DNA of 64,000 bases from Micrococcus sp. EYE_212. Lineage in GTDB: Bacteria; Actinomycetota; Actinomycetes; Actinomycetales; Micrococcaceae. The notes beneath the pieces were generated by a model. That model did not search any database and was not told the origin of the DNA. It saw nothing but the letters and a program-made list of their open reading frames with translations. The stretch lies in contig NZ_JAHXOZ010000008.1 of NCBI RefSeq assembly GCF_023147585.1, positions 1 through 64,000 on the forward strand. The letters are read 5' to 3'. The translations under genes were made by a program, and so were the position numbers. Shown here one piece after another: positions 54,496-64,000 of the stretch; position 1 is the first letter of the stretch; every line of letters begins with the position of its first letter.

Positions 54496-55440
54496 TCACA
54501 TCACCAGCGCGTCGAGTCCGATCCGGGAGGCACCCAGGGCGGTGAGGCCCCCGAGTGCCGCCAGCACGACCACGAGGCCCGCCACCTGGGCGCCCACCCC
54601 GCCGCGCCCCCGCCCGGGAGTGCCCGGCAGCGGGCCGAGCCGGGTGAGGACCAGGGCGACCGCCGCTCCCGTGAGCAGGCCGCCCACGTGGACCTGCCAC
54701 GAGATCCCCGGCAGGGCGAAGGAGGCCGCGAGGTTCAGGCCGATGAGCACCGCGATCGAGCGCACCTGACCGCCGCCGATCCGCGTGAGGAGGAAGAGCG
54801 CCGCGAAGAGCCCGTAGACGGCGCCGGAGGCGCCCACCACCGGCTGCAGCGGGTCGGAGGTCCACAGGGCGAACACGGCTCCGCCGACCGCCGAGATCGC
54901 GTACAGGGCGAGGAATCGCCACAGGCCCAGCACCGGCTCGAGCACGCGGCCGATCACCCACAGGGCCAGCAGGTTCAGGGCCAGGTGAGTGGGCCCGGAG
55001 ACGTCGTGCACGAGGGCGTAGGTCAGCAGGCGCCACGGCTCGAAGGCCAGCGGCGAGGTGTAGAGGCCTGCGTACCAGAGGGACGGCGTCACGCCGGTGA
55101 CGGGGTCCCGGTACAGCCACTGCAGCGCGTACACGAGGGCGGTGAGCACGATGAGGCCGGTCGTCGTCGGTGCCGCGGTCAGGGCGCCGAGGACGCCGCC
55201 GCGCCCACGGGACGCCCGCGCGGGGGCGGACGACGGCGTCGGGGCGGCGCCGCTGCCGGGCGCCGCGGCGCAGTCCGCGCACACCATGGCGCCGCCGGCG
55301 GGGCGCTGGCACTCGAGGCACGCGGGGCGGCCGCACGCGGGACAGGTCACATACGCCGCACGGCCCGGATGCCGCGGGCACACCGGGGGTGTGCCGTGCG
55401 CGGACTCCGGGCCGTGCGGTCCTTCGGGGGTGGTGCTCAC
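54496..55440 (-). CDS. rhomboid family intramembrane serine protease
   Basis: Intramembrane protease of 314 residues. The catalytic serine is in GASGAVYG and the histidine in HVGGLLTGAAV; WRLLTYALVHDVSGPTHLALNLLALWVIG shows the conserved helix 1-2 loop with H and N. About six to seven membrane segments follow a cytoplasmic N-terminus (1-75) with a small zinc-ribbon-like cluster CPRHPGRAAYVTCPACGRPAC that is often seen in actinobacterial rhomboids next to ppiA. The GTG at 55440 is chosen as the first codon before the conserved N-terminal cluster. It follows ppiA by 14 bp and is probably co-transcribed. Confidence 0.88.
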   Translation of the reverse strand: MSTTPEGPHGPESAHGTPPVCPRHPGRAAYVTCPACGRPACLECQRPAGGAMVCADCAAAPGSGAAPTPSSAPARASRGRGGVLGALTAAPTTTGLIVLTALVYALQWLYRDPVTGVTPSLWYAGLYTSPLAFEPWRLLTYALVHDVSGPTHLALNLLALWVIGRVLEPVLGLWRFLALYAISAVGGAVFALWTSDPLQPVVGASGAVYGLFAALFLLTRIGGGQVRSIAVLIGLNLAASFALPGISWQVHVGGLLTGAAVALVLTRLGPLPGTPGRGRGGVGAQVAGLVVVLAALGGLTALGASRIGLDALVM

Positions 55441-55454
55441 CGGGAGCGGGCCGC

Positions 55455-55988
55455 TCAGGCCTCGGCGATCTCGATGGACTCGATCACGACGTCCTCGAGC
55501 GGGCGGTCGCGCGGGTCCGTGGCGACGGCGTTGAGCTGGTCCACGATCTCCTTCGAGGCCTCGTCCTTCACCTCGCCGAAGATGGTGTGCTTGCCGTTGA
55601 GCCAGCCGGTGGGCACGGAGGTGATGAAGAACTGCGAGCCGTTGGTGCCGGGGCCGGCATTGGCCATGGCGAGCAGGTAGGGGCGGTCGAACTGGAGCTC
55701 GGGGTGGATCTCGTCCCCGAACTGGTAGCCCGGGCCGCCGACGCCCATGCCCAGCGGGTCGCCGCCCTGGATCATGAAGTCCTTGATGATGCGGTGGAAC
55801 ACGGTGCCGGAGTACAGCGGGGCGCCGTTGTTCTTCTCGCGGGTCTGGGGGTGGGTCCACTCCTGCTCGCCGGTGGCGAGGCCCACGAAGTTCTTCACGG
55901 TCTTCGGCGCGTGGTTGCCGAAGAGCTCGACGACGATGTCGCCGTGGTTGGTGTGGATGGTCGCGGTATGCGTTGCGTTGGCGGTCAT
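55455..55988 (-). CDS. ppiA: cyclophilin-type peptidyl-prolyl cis-trans isomerase
   Basis: Cytoplasmic cyclophilin of 177 residues catalysing proline isomerisation during folding. The start [19 protein letters not shown], active-site [15 protein letters not shown] (Arg and Phe), [18 protein letters not shown] and HTIFGEV are all present. ATG at 55988 gives the start typical of Micrococcaceae relatives ([12 protein letters not shown]); a second ATG at 55997 is 9 nt upstream and closer to a GGTGGA sequence, so the start is not certain. It is upstream of the rhomboid gene, as in other actinobacteria. Confidence 0.93.
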   Translation of the reverse strand: MTANATHTATIHTNHGDIVVELFGNHAPKTVKNFVGLATGEQEWTHPQTREKNNGAPLYSGTVFHRIIKDFMIQGGDPLGMGVGGPGYQFGDEIHPELQFDRPYLLAMANAGPGTNGSQFFITSVPTGWLNGKHTIFGEVKDEASKEIVDQLNAVATDPRDRPLEDVVIESIEIAEA

Positions 55989-56195
55989 GGGCGTCATTGT
56001 TCCACCCGCGGCCCCCGCCTGCCCCGGCTCGACCGACGCGCCCTCCGCGTCTTCGCGGTGGGCCGAATCGCGGCGCCCCGGCGGGGCGGTGCTCGAAGAA
56101 GGGGCGCGCTCGGACCGTGCCATGGCCACCGCACGCCACTAGGCTGATCCGGAGACGACCAGTCCAGCGAACATCCGACTGCACGGGAGGCAGAC

Positions 56196-57365
56196 ATGGC
56201 CCGCAAGAACCCGACCACCGACTCCGCGATCCAGCACGACGGCGGGGCGGACACGTTCCTGACCCGCCAGGGCGAGATCCTGCGCCACTGGGCCGAGCCC
56301 AGGATCGAGGCCGCCCTCGCGTGGGGCGAGGCCGGCACCGCCTTCGGCGAGGTGGGCACCACCGTCGCCGCCGAGGAGGGCCGCCGCCGCGCCAAGGACG
56401 TCAAGCAGGACATGGCCCCCCTGGCCGAGCGCGCCGGCAAGGCCGTGGCCGGCGGCCTGGGCGCCGTCGCCCCCGTGGTCGCGAAGCAGAAGGACGGCCT
56501 GCACGAGTTCTTCTCCGCGCTCCAGGACCAGGCCGCCGAGCTGGGCGAGGAGTTCACCAAGGAGGCCGAGTCCGCCCGCAAGGCCGCGAAGAAGGCCGGC
56601 AAGCGCGGCGCGAAGAAGACCAAGCAGGTCCGCAAGGATGCCCGCGGCGCCGCCAAGAAGGCGGACACGAAGGCCGACGTGCTGGGCTTCCTGACCGCCC
56701 AGAAGGCCGGCAAGGCCAAGGACGCCGCCGCGAAGGGCGGGCTCACCGCCGCCGGGCTCCTGGCCGCCGCCGTCGCCGCCGTCCAGGACCAGGGCGAGAA
56801 GCTGGCCCCGCAGGTCCAGGAGCGCCTCGCCGAGGCCTCCCGCTACGCCGAGCAGCGCCGTGAGGAGTTCGCGCCCGTCGCCGCCTCGCGTCTGGCCGAC
56901 GTGGCCGGCAGCGCCCGCCAGACCGCGCACGACGTCCAGGTGCCCACCTCCGTGGAGCAGGCCCTGATCGCCCTCACCGGGGACAAGAAGATTGTGGCCA
57001 AGCTGCGCAAGGGCGCCGAGCACTACGCCGGCCAGACCGAGAAGGACCTCAAGCGCACCGCGCGCAAGGCCGACCGCTCCGAGCGCGCGGGCGGCCGCGG
57101 CTGGATCGTCGCGGGCATGGCCGCCGCCGCCGCGGGCGCCGGCTTCGCGATCTGGAAGCTCACCAAGCCGGTGCAGGACCCGTGGGCCGCGCCGACCCCC
57201 GGCCCCATCACCGCCAACATCCCCGTGGTGGAGCGCGGGGCGGCGAACGATCCCTACGCCAAGCAGCGCGAGGCCGTCGCCGAGGCCACGGGCCACCGCG
57301 TCGTCGGCCAGGGCCAGGCCGTGGCGGACGCCGACGCCCGCGTGCCGGGCGAGCCCACCCGCTGA
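56196..57365 (+). CDS. DUF5324-like Ala/Lys-rich membrane protein
   Basis: Protein of 389 residues without a recognised catalytic motif. Long Ala/Glu/Lys helices predominate (about 40-280, likely coiled coil), with KKAGKRGAKKTKQVRKDARGAAKKADTKA as a histone-tail-like basic stretch near 130-160, and one membrane helix near 303-325 (GWIVAGMAAAAAGAGFAIWKL). A short C-terminal tail follows. Its composition and position next to ppiA resemble the DUF5324 proteins of Streptomyces, but I could not verify homology. TAGGCT at 56140-56145 is a likely -10 and GGGAGG precedes the ATG. A hairpin follows the gene. Confidence 0.7.
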   Translation: MARKNPTTDSAIQHDGGADTFLTRQGEILRHWAEPRIEAALAWGEAGTAFGEVGTTVAAEEGRRRAKDVKQDMAPLAERAGKAVAGGLGAVAPVVAKQKDGLHEFFSALQDQAAELGEEFTKEAESARKAAKKAGKRGAKKTKQVRKDARGAAKKADTKADVLGFLTAQKAGKAKDAAAKGGLTAAGLLAAAVAAVQDQGEKLAPQVQERLAEASRYAEQRREEFAPVAASRLADVAGSARQTAHDVQVPTSVEQALIALTGDKKIVAKLRKGAEHYAGQTEKDLKRTARKADRSERAGGRGWIVAGMAAAAAGAGFAIWKLTKPVQDPWAAPTPGPITANIPVVERGAANDPYAKQREAVAEATGHRVVGQGQAVADADARVPGEPTR

Positions 57366-57370
57366 CATGA

Positions 57371-57404
57371 CGAGGCCCCGCCGGATCGCTCCGGCGGGGC
57401 CTCG
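57371..57404. terminator. 14-bp bidirectional hairpin
   Basis: CGAGGCCCCGCCGG (57371-57384) pairs perfectly with 57391-57404, loop ATCGCT, between the convergent DUF5324-like and amphi-Trp genes. Confidence 0.8.
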
Positions 57405-57428
57405 ACGTCGTGGGGGGCCGTCAGCCGG

Positions 57429-57653
57429 TCACCAGGACAGGCTGATCTCCAGCTCGGACGTCCCGCCCTGCTCGACCTCCACCTCGACCTCCAGCTCCAC
57501 CCGGTCGGGCACGGCCACGACGACGTCGCGACCGCCCTGCACCACCCGCACCTCGTTCTGGCGTGAGAGCTGGTCGGCGATCTCGCGCAGGCGGGCGGCC
57601 GCCTGCTCGCGGGTCATGGACTGCTTCTGCTCGTTCTCGAAGAGCTCGCTCAT
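57429..57653 (-). CDS. amphi-Trp domain protein
   Basis: Small protein of 74 residues matching the amphi-Trp family: MSELFENEQKQSMTREQAAA then ARLREIADQL, a beta segment with VQGGRDVVVAVPDRVELEV, an EVEVEQGGTSELEI run and a C-terminal ISLSW, the Trp-terminated signature that names the family. The family's role is unknown. The ATG at 57653 was chosen by homology and because TAGCCT (57661-57666, this strand) is 8 nt upstream (leaderless); longer readings overlap the divergent nucleoside hydrolase gene. The promoter lies back to back with that gene's promoter. Confidence 0.9.
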   Translation of the reverse strand: MSELFENEQKQSMTREQAAARLREIADQLSRQNEVRVVQGGRDVVVAVPDRVELEVEVEVEQGGTSELEISLSW

Positions 57654-57660
57654 GAGGCCG

Positions 57661-57695
57661 AGGCTAGCGGGCGCGGCGGCGGAAGGCGATAGGGT
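57661..57695. promoter_or_regulatory. divergent leaderless promoters of amphi-Trp and nucleoside hydrolase genes
   Basis: TAGCCT at 57661-57666 (minus strand) is 8 nt from the ATG at 57653. TAGGGT at 57690-57695 (plus strand) is 8 nt from the GTG at 57703. The start codons are 49 bp apart, a layout like that between serS and the lipid kinase gene. Confidence 0.65.
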
Positions 57696-57702
57696 CCGGA
57701 CC

Positions 57703-58722
57703 GTGAGCATGCGCGTGCTGGTGGACATGGACCCGGGCATCGACGACGCGTGCGCGCTGATCCAGCTCGTGGGCGCCGGCGCCGAGATCGCGGCGGTGAC
57801 GGCGGTGGGCGGCAACGCCTCCGCCCGGCAGTGCGCCCTCAACGCGGCCGGCCTGCTGGAGGTCCTGGGGCACGACGACGTCGAGGTCGCCCTGGGTGCG
57901 GAGGCCCCCCTGCGCTGCCCGGCCGAGACCACCCCGGAGACGCACGGGCCGCAGGGGCTGGGCTACGCGCGCGTGCCGTGGCGCGAGGAGCGGATATCGG
58001 CGCGCCCCGCGCTCGACGTGTGGCTCGAGGAGCTGCGGGCACATCCGGGCCAGAGCGTGCTGCTGTGCACTGCTCCCCTGACGAACCTGGCCCTCGCCCT
58101 GCGCGCCGAGCCGCGCCTGCCGGAGCTGGCGAAGCAGATCGTGATCATGGGCGGCGCCTTCCACCACCCCGGCAACACCACGCCCACCGCGGAGTGGAAC
58201 ACGTGGTGTGACCCGGACGCGGCGAAGGAGGTCTTCGCGGCCTTCGAGGGGCTGCCCGAGGAGCGGCTGCCGATCGTGTGCGCGCTCGAGACCACGGAGC
58301 GGATCGAGTACACCCCCGCCCTGCTGGACGCGCTCCTCGCGGACGCCGGCCGCTCCCCCGTCGGGTGGAGCGCGGACCGTGTCCGGCAGCCCGGCCCCCT
58401 CGCGGGGACCGGGAGCGCCGTGCTGGACGTGCTGGCCGACGCGCTGCGGTTCTACTTCGAGTTCCACCACGACTACGACCAGGGCTACGTGGCGCACCTG
58501 CACGACCTGTTCGCCGCGCAGGTGGCCACGGGTCAGGCGGAGATCACGACGGCGGTCACGGTGATCGACGTGGAGGCAGAATCGGACCTGCTGCGCGGCA
58601 CCACGGTGCACGACGACCGCGGCATCTGGGGCCGCCGCCCGAACGCGCGGCGCGTCACGGGCAACGACCCCGATGCGGTGTTCGCGGCGTTCGCTCAGGC
58701 GGCCGGCGAGGCCTCGCGGTAG
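57703..58722 (+). CDS. inosine-uridine preferring nucleoside hydrolase family protein
   Basis: Cleaves the N-glycosidic bond of ribonucleosides to ribose and base. 339 residues. The calcium-binding cluster is VDMDPGIDDACAL with D8, D10, D14 and D15; TAVGGNAS, APLTNLALAL, KQIVIMGGAFHHPGNTTPTAEWNTWCDPDAA with the active-site Asn and Asp, and FHHDYDQG are family motifs. GTG at 57703 is preferred by the TAGGGT at 57690-57695 and by homology. The 3' end overlaps the convergent queuosine-transporter gene by 28 bp. Confidence 0.92.
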   Translation: MSMRVLVDMDPGIDDACALIQLVGAGAEIAAVTAVGGNASARQCALNAAGLLEVLGHDDVEVALGAEAPLRCPAETTPETHGPQGLGYARVPWREERISARPALDVWLEELRAHPGQSVLLCTAPLTNLALALRAEPRLPELAKQIVIMGGAFHHPGNTTPTAEWNTWCDPDAAKEVFAAFEGLPEERLPIVCALETTERIEYTPALLDALLADAGRSPVGWSADRVRQPGPLAGTGSAVLDVLADALRFYFEFHHDYDQGYVAHLHDLFAAQVATGQAEITTAVTVIDVEAESDLLRGTTVHDDRGIWGRRPNARRVTGNDPDAVFAAFAQAAGEASR

Positions 58723-59462
58723 ATCTCGAAGCCGGGGGCCCGGTAGGTGGGCTCCCGCTTCTTGAGGGCTCGGATGATCAGCAGGGTGACGGGCACGATG
58801 AGGATCTCGATGAGCGTCTTGTAGAGGAAGCCGGTCGCCGTGTAGTTCGCCAGTTCCAGCAGTGAGATGGTGCCGGCGTAGGCGATGGTGCAGAAGACCA
58901 GGGTGTCGAAGAACTGGCCGACCACGGTGGAGAGGATGAGCCGGAACGCCACGTGCCGTTCCTTCATGCGCTCCTTGAGGCGGACCACGATGGACGCGTT
59001 GAGCAGGGAGCCCACGAGGAACGCGACGATGCCGGCCACGGTGATCCGCAGCATGGGCGCGAGGGCCTGGTCCCACACCTCGAAGTTCTCGACGGGCGTG
59101 GTCCAGGAGACCACCGTGTAGGTGAGGGCGGCGAGCACGAGCATCGCGAACCCGAGGACGATGGCGCGGCGGGCCCGGCGCCAGCCGTACACCTCGGCCA
59201 GGATGTCGCCGATGATGTAGACGAACGGGAACAGGAAGGCGCCGCCGTCGAAGATGAGGGGGCCGCCCTCGTAGAAGACGTCGGAGAGGATCGGCACCGT
59301 CGGCCCATAGAAGAGCTTCGCGGCGGTGACGCCGGAGAGGATGAGGAGGGCGACGAAGACGCCCACGAAGATGTCGTAGTAGCTGTGGGGCACCGCGGCG
59401 TAGGACGTGGGGCCCTGCCCAGATGCGGGCTGGTCTGTGGTCGGGTGTTCGGTGGTGTTCAC
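58695..59462 (-). CDS. queuosine precursor transporter (YhhQ/DUF165 family)
   Basis: Membrane protein of 255 residues, about six helices, of the VUT/YhhQ group that imports queuosine precursors (preQ0/preQ1 or queuine). GVFVALLILSGVTAAKLFY, AFLFPFVYIIGDILAEVYGWRRARRAIV and STVVGQFFDTLVFCTIAYAG are family signatures. No queuosine synthesis genes are near. GTG at 59462 starts before a 35-residue polar N-terminus; a later start is possible but VNTTEHPTTD is kept because TTGGAT 7 nt upstream can be a weak -10. It overlaps the 3' end of the nucleoside hydrolase gene by 28 bp, tail to tail. Confidence 0.85.
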   Translation of the reverse strand: MNTTEHPTTDQPASGQGPTSYAAVPHSYYDIFVGVFVALLILSGVTAAKLFYGPTVPILSDVFYEGGPLIFDGGAFLFPFVYIIGDILAEVYGWRRARRAIVLGFAMLVLAALTYTVVSWTTPVENFEVWDQALAPMLRITVAGIVAFLVGSLLNASIVVRLKERMKERHVAFRLILSTVVGQFFDTLVFCTIAYAGTISLLELANYTATGFLYKTLIEILIVPVTLLIIRALKKREPTYRAPGFEIYREASPAA

Positions 59463-59516
59463 CGACCCATCCAACCATCCCGCGGGGCAGGCCCGGCGCG
59501 ACGGCGGCGGCTCGAG

Positions 59517-59525
59517 TTGTCCACA
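59517..59525 (+). promoter_or_regulatory. isolated perfect DnaA box
   Basis: TTGTCCACA, identical to the high-GC actinobacterial consensus, in the 105-bp divergent gap between the queuosine-transporter gene and the membrane protein gene at 59568, about 55 bp upstream of the former and 43 bp upstream of the latter start. Confidence 0.5.
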
Positions 59526-59567
59526 GGGCATCCCGGAGGCGTGGGGCGGGCCGCTAGCGTCGGCGGC

Positions 59568-60176
59568 ATGGAGGGGAGGAGGCGAATCGTGGGAGGGGCC
59601 GTGGTCACCGTGCTGGGCCTCGCCCTCCCGGCGTGGGGGGTGCTGGAGGCGTGGACCGGCAGCCCGCTCCTCGGCAGGCGGGATCGCCGGCAGGTGACCT
59701 TGATGCTCCTCCTCTGCGGCGCCGCCTGGTGGTCGGCCGGACGTGTCCTCCTCCGCCCGCCGCGCGCAGCGCCCCCGCCGCTGCACGGGCCGCCCCGCAG
59801 CCCGGAGGAGGAGGCGAAGCGGCGCCGGATGCGTCTCGCCGTGACGGCACTGCTCGCGTATGCCGTGGTGCACACCGCGTGGGAGGCCACGCCGGGTGCA
59901 CCGGTCGCCGCGGGCTACCTGGCCGTCACGGGCGGGCTGGTCCTCTGGGCGGGCCTCGTGATGTCCCTCCCGGGCGTCGCCGCCTGGGCGCGGCGTCAGC
60001 GGGCCTCGTGGACCGGGGAGGGCAGGGCGCCGGACACCCTCCTGACGGTCCCCGGGACGTCCGTGGTCCACTTCGTGGACCGGTCAGCGCGCGGCGGGCG
60101 CACGGGCGAGATCTGCAGAGACGGCGAGGGCCCCGCCGGAGCCGATCGTCTCGATCGTCCGGCGGGGCCCTCGTGA
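59568..60176 (+). CDS. hypothetical membrane protein
   Basis: A 202-residue reading frame with about four hydrophobic segments: about 8-27, 42-58, 85-105 and 112-135, separated by short basic loops such as RRDRRQ and SPEEEAKRRRMR. No family recognised. TAGCGT at 59555-59560 is 8 nt before the ATG, the local leaderless pattern, and a perfect DnaA box lies further upstream. The last 17 codons run through the hairpin at 60125-60173, so the C-terminus (GEGPAGADRLDRPAGPS) may be a read-through into terminator sequence. Confidence 0.65.
   Translation: MEGRRRIVGGAVVTVLGLALPAWGVLEAWTGSPLLGRRDRRQVTLMLLLCGAAWWSAGRVLLRPPRAAPPPLHGPPRSPEEEAKRRRMRLAVTALLAYAVVHTAWEATPGAPVAAGYLAVTGGLVLWAGLVMSLPGVAAWARRQRASWTGEGRAPDTLLTVPGTSVVHFVDRSARGGRTGEICRDGEGPAGADRLDRPAGPS
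60125..60173. terminator. 16-bp hairpin at the 3' end of the hypothetical membrane protein gene
   Basis: CGAGGGCCCCGCCGGA (60125-60140) pairs perfectly with 60158-60173; the loop is 17 nt. It ends 3 bp before the stop codon of the plus-strand gene and lies 14 bp downstream of tRNA-Ala on the minus strand, so it may serve both. Confidence 0.75.
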
Positions 60177-60187
60177 TGGTCCGTCCG

Positions 60188-60260
60188 TGGAGGCAAGGGG
60201 ACTCGAACCCCTAACCCCCTGCTTGCAAAGCAGGTGCGCTACCAATTGCGCCATGCCCCC
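60188..60260 (-). tRNA. tRNA-Ala (TGC)
   Basis: 73 nt. Acceptor GGGGGCA pairs with TGCCTCC (one G-T), discriminator A. The anticodon arm CTGC-TTTGCAA-GCAG gives TGC. It follows tRNA-Ile and the short DLW-39 gene, the conserved order after gyrA in actinobacteria. Confidence 0.97.
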
Positions 60261-60285
60261 GAGCGGTCCGCTCCACGTCTCCGGT

Positions 60286-60459
60286 TCAGGAGGCGGGTCG
60301 GTCCTTCGGCGCCGGGTCCGCGTGGGACACGCTCTCCGGCAGGCCATCCGTGGCCGAGGCCCAGATGTCCTTCCCCTCACGGTTCGCCCGCCACGTGCGG
60401 GCTCCGTAGGCCGCCGCGGCGGCGGCCGCCACGAGGGCGACGCGGGCCAGACGATCCAT
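60286..60459 (-). CDS. DLW-39 family protein
   Basis: A 57-residue protein encoded between tRNA-Ile and tRNA-Ala. It starts MDRLARVALVAAAAAAAYGA, a hydrophobic Ala-rich helix, then RTWRANREGKDIWASATDGLPES; the D-I-W followed by A-TD matches the DLW motif for which the family is named, and its location after gyrA is also characteristic. The function is unknown; a membrane-tethered small protein is likely. CGGAGGG lies 7 nt before the ATG, a good ribosome-binding site. The gene is short enough to be missed by ordinary cutoffs. The usual family members have about 39-45 residues, so this one has a longer polar C-terminus. Confidence 0.8.
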   Translation of the reverse strand: MDRLARVALVAAAAAAAYGARTWRANREGKDIWASATDGLPESVSHADPAPKDRPAS

Positions 60460-60515
60460 GGGAAACCCTCCGGGTACGAACGGAGCCCCAGCGGACCGGG
60501 GCTCTGTGGTGGGAG

Positions 60516-60589
60516 TGGGCGTACCAAGACTTGAACTTGGGACCTCTTCGTTATCAGCGAAGCGCTCTAACCGCCTGAGCTATACGCCC
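60516..60589 (-). tRNA. tRNA-Ile (GAT)
   Basis: 74 nt. Acceptor GGGCGTA pairs with TACGCCC, discriminator A. The anticodon arm CTTCG-CTGATAA-CGAAG gives GAT. It is 126 bp downstream of the DUF3566 gene on the same strand. Confidence 0.97.
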
Positions 60590-60715
60590 TCACCGTCGTT
60601 CTCGGCAGAAGCCGTTCACAACAGGAGATGACACTACACGAGCGCGGGCGCCCGGCGCAAATGCGCGCGGACGCCCACCGCCGTCGGCCCATACGGGAGA
60701 GACCGACGGCGGCGG

Positions 60716-61212
60716 TCAGTCGTCCGTGAGCGTGACGCCGATGCCGCCCACGAGGGACGCGCAGAGGTTGTACAGCAGCGCGAACACGGTGGCGAGAGCG
60801 GTCAGCAGGATCACGTTCAGCACGGAGAGCACGGTGGCCAGGGAGGTCACGGTGCTCAGCGGCGCGAGGCTCTGCACCGTGAAGCGGCCGGCCTCCACGC
60901 CCAGGACGGTGCCCAGGATGCCGTTGACCTTCTCGAACACGCCCGTGACGTCGGCGAGCGAGTAGAGCGCCACGGAGGCCACCACGGTCAGGATGCCCAG
61001 GGCCACGGAGAGCAGGAACGCGAGCTTGAGCACGGACCACGGGTCGATCCGGCTCAGCATCAGGCGCGCGCGGCGCACCTTCGCCTTGGGAACGGCGCGG
61101 ACCAGGTTCTCCTGCCCCGCGGACGAGGTGGCCTTGCGGACCGGACGGGAGGACCTCTCCGTGCCGCCCGCGGCCCGGCCGGAGCCGGACGGGCGCTGCG
61201 CTGCGGACGTGC

Positions 61213-61216
<4 letters not shown>
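60716..61216 (-). CDS. DUF3566 membrane protein
   Basis: Membrane protein of 166 residues with two helices, about 62-88 and 120-155, and a basic, Ser/Gly-rich N-terminal tail. [26 protein letters not shown] is the conserved start of the DUF3566 domain; [19 protein letters not shown] is its usual end. The family is always next to gyrA in actinobacteria (Rv0007 in Mycobacterium tuberculosis) and its function is not known. GTG at 61216 overlaps the gyrA stop as GTGA (61213-61216), so it is coupled to gyrA. Confidence 0.93.
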
Positions 61217-63999
<2,783 letters not shown>

Positions 64000-64000
64000 G

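Overview
The window is about 72% G+C, uses GTG starts freely, and carries the conserved actinobacterial block that lies beside the replication origin: gyrA, a DUF3566 gene, tRNA-Ile, tRNA-Ala, ppiA, rhomboid, crgA, pabA/trpG, pknB, pknA, pbpA, rodA, pstP, fhaB, fhaA and tRNA-Leu. With serS, furA-katG and the recurrent leaderless TANNNT promoters this points to a member of the Micrococcaceae, most likely Micrococcus. No insertion sequence, prophage, rRNA or CRISPR array was found; it reads as ordinary chromosome.

Region by region: 1-6.1 kb holds serS divergent from a lipid kinase, pheA with a rhodanese, an amidase and a DUF4190 membrane protein. 6.1-9.6 kb is a two-gene cassette of unknown function: an acyl-CoA dehydrogenase-like protein coupled to a single 718-residue fusion of PIG-L deacetylase, NodS-like methyltransferase and family-2 glycosyltransferase. 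9.7-16.8 kb has furA-katG, phosphoglucomutase, an aldehyde dehydrogenase with a long acidic N-terminal extension, and a lipoprotein. 16.8-31.6 kb is mixed metabolism and transport (GDPD, acyltransferase-like membrane protein, NYN protein, a broken lrp gene, DUF6421, threonine aldolase-like enzyme, amino-acid permease, HAD phosphatase, malate dehydrogenase, PfkB kinase, uracil permease, CPBP protease, LysR-type sensor domain, dienelactone hydrolase). 31.7-42.6 kb has an acyl-CoA synthetase, YceI, a CitE-like lyase facing a tctCBA tricarboxylate transporter operon, a universal stress protein, glutamate dehydrogenase and a secreted HNH/excalibur lipoprotein. 42.7-64 kb is the origin-proximal cell-wall and cell-division block, ending in gyrA at the right edge.

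How it works together: fhaA-fhaB-pstP-rodA-pbpA-pknA-pknB form one overlapping transcription unit for Ser/Thr-phosphorylation control of septal and lateral peptidoglycan synthesis, with crgA next door. The tctCBA/citE block suggests uptake and cleavage of a tricarboxylate-type substrate. furA-katG is the usual peroxide-defence pair.

Most noteworthy are the deacetylase/methyltransferase/glycosyltransferase fusion, a cluster of seven DnaA-box-like sites in the convergent gap after crgA, a family of long perfect intergenic hairpins (two share a 17-nt core), the 5'-truncated lrp gene, and a short DLW-39-type gene between the two tRNAs that follow gyrA.
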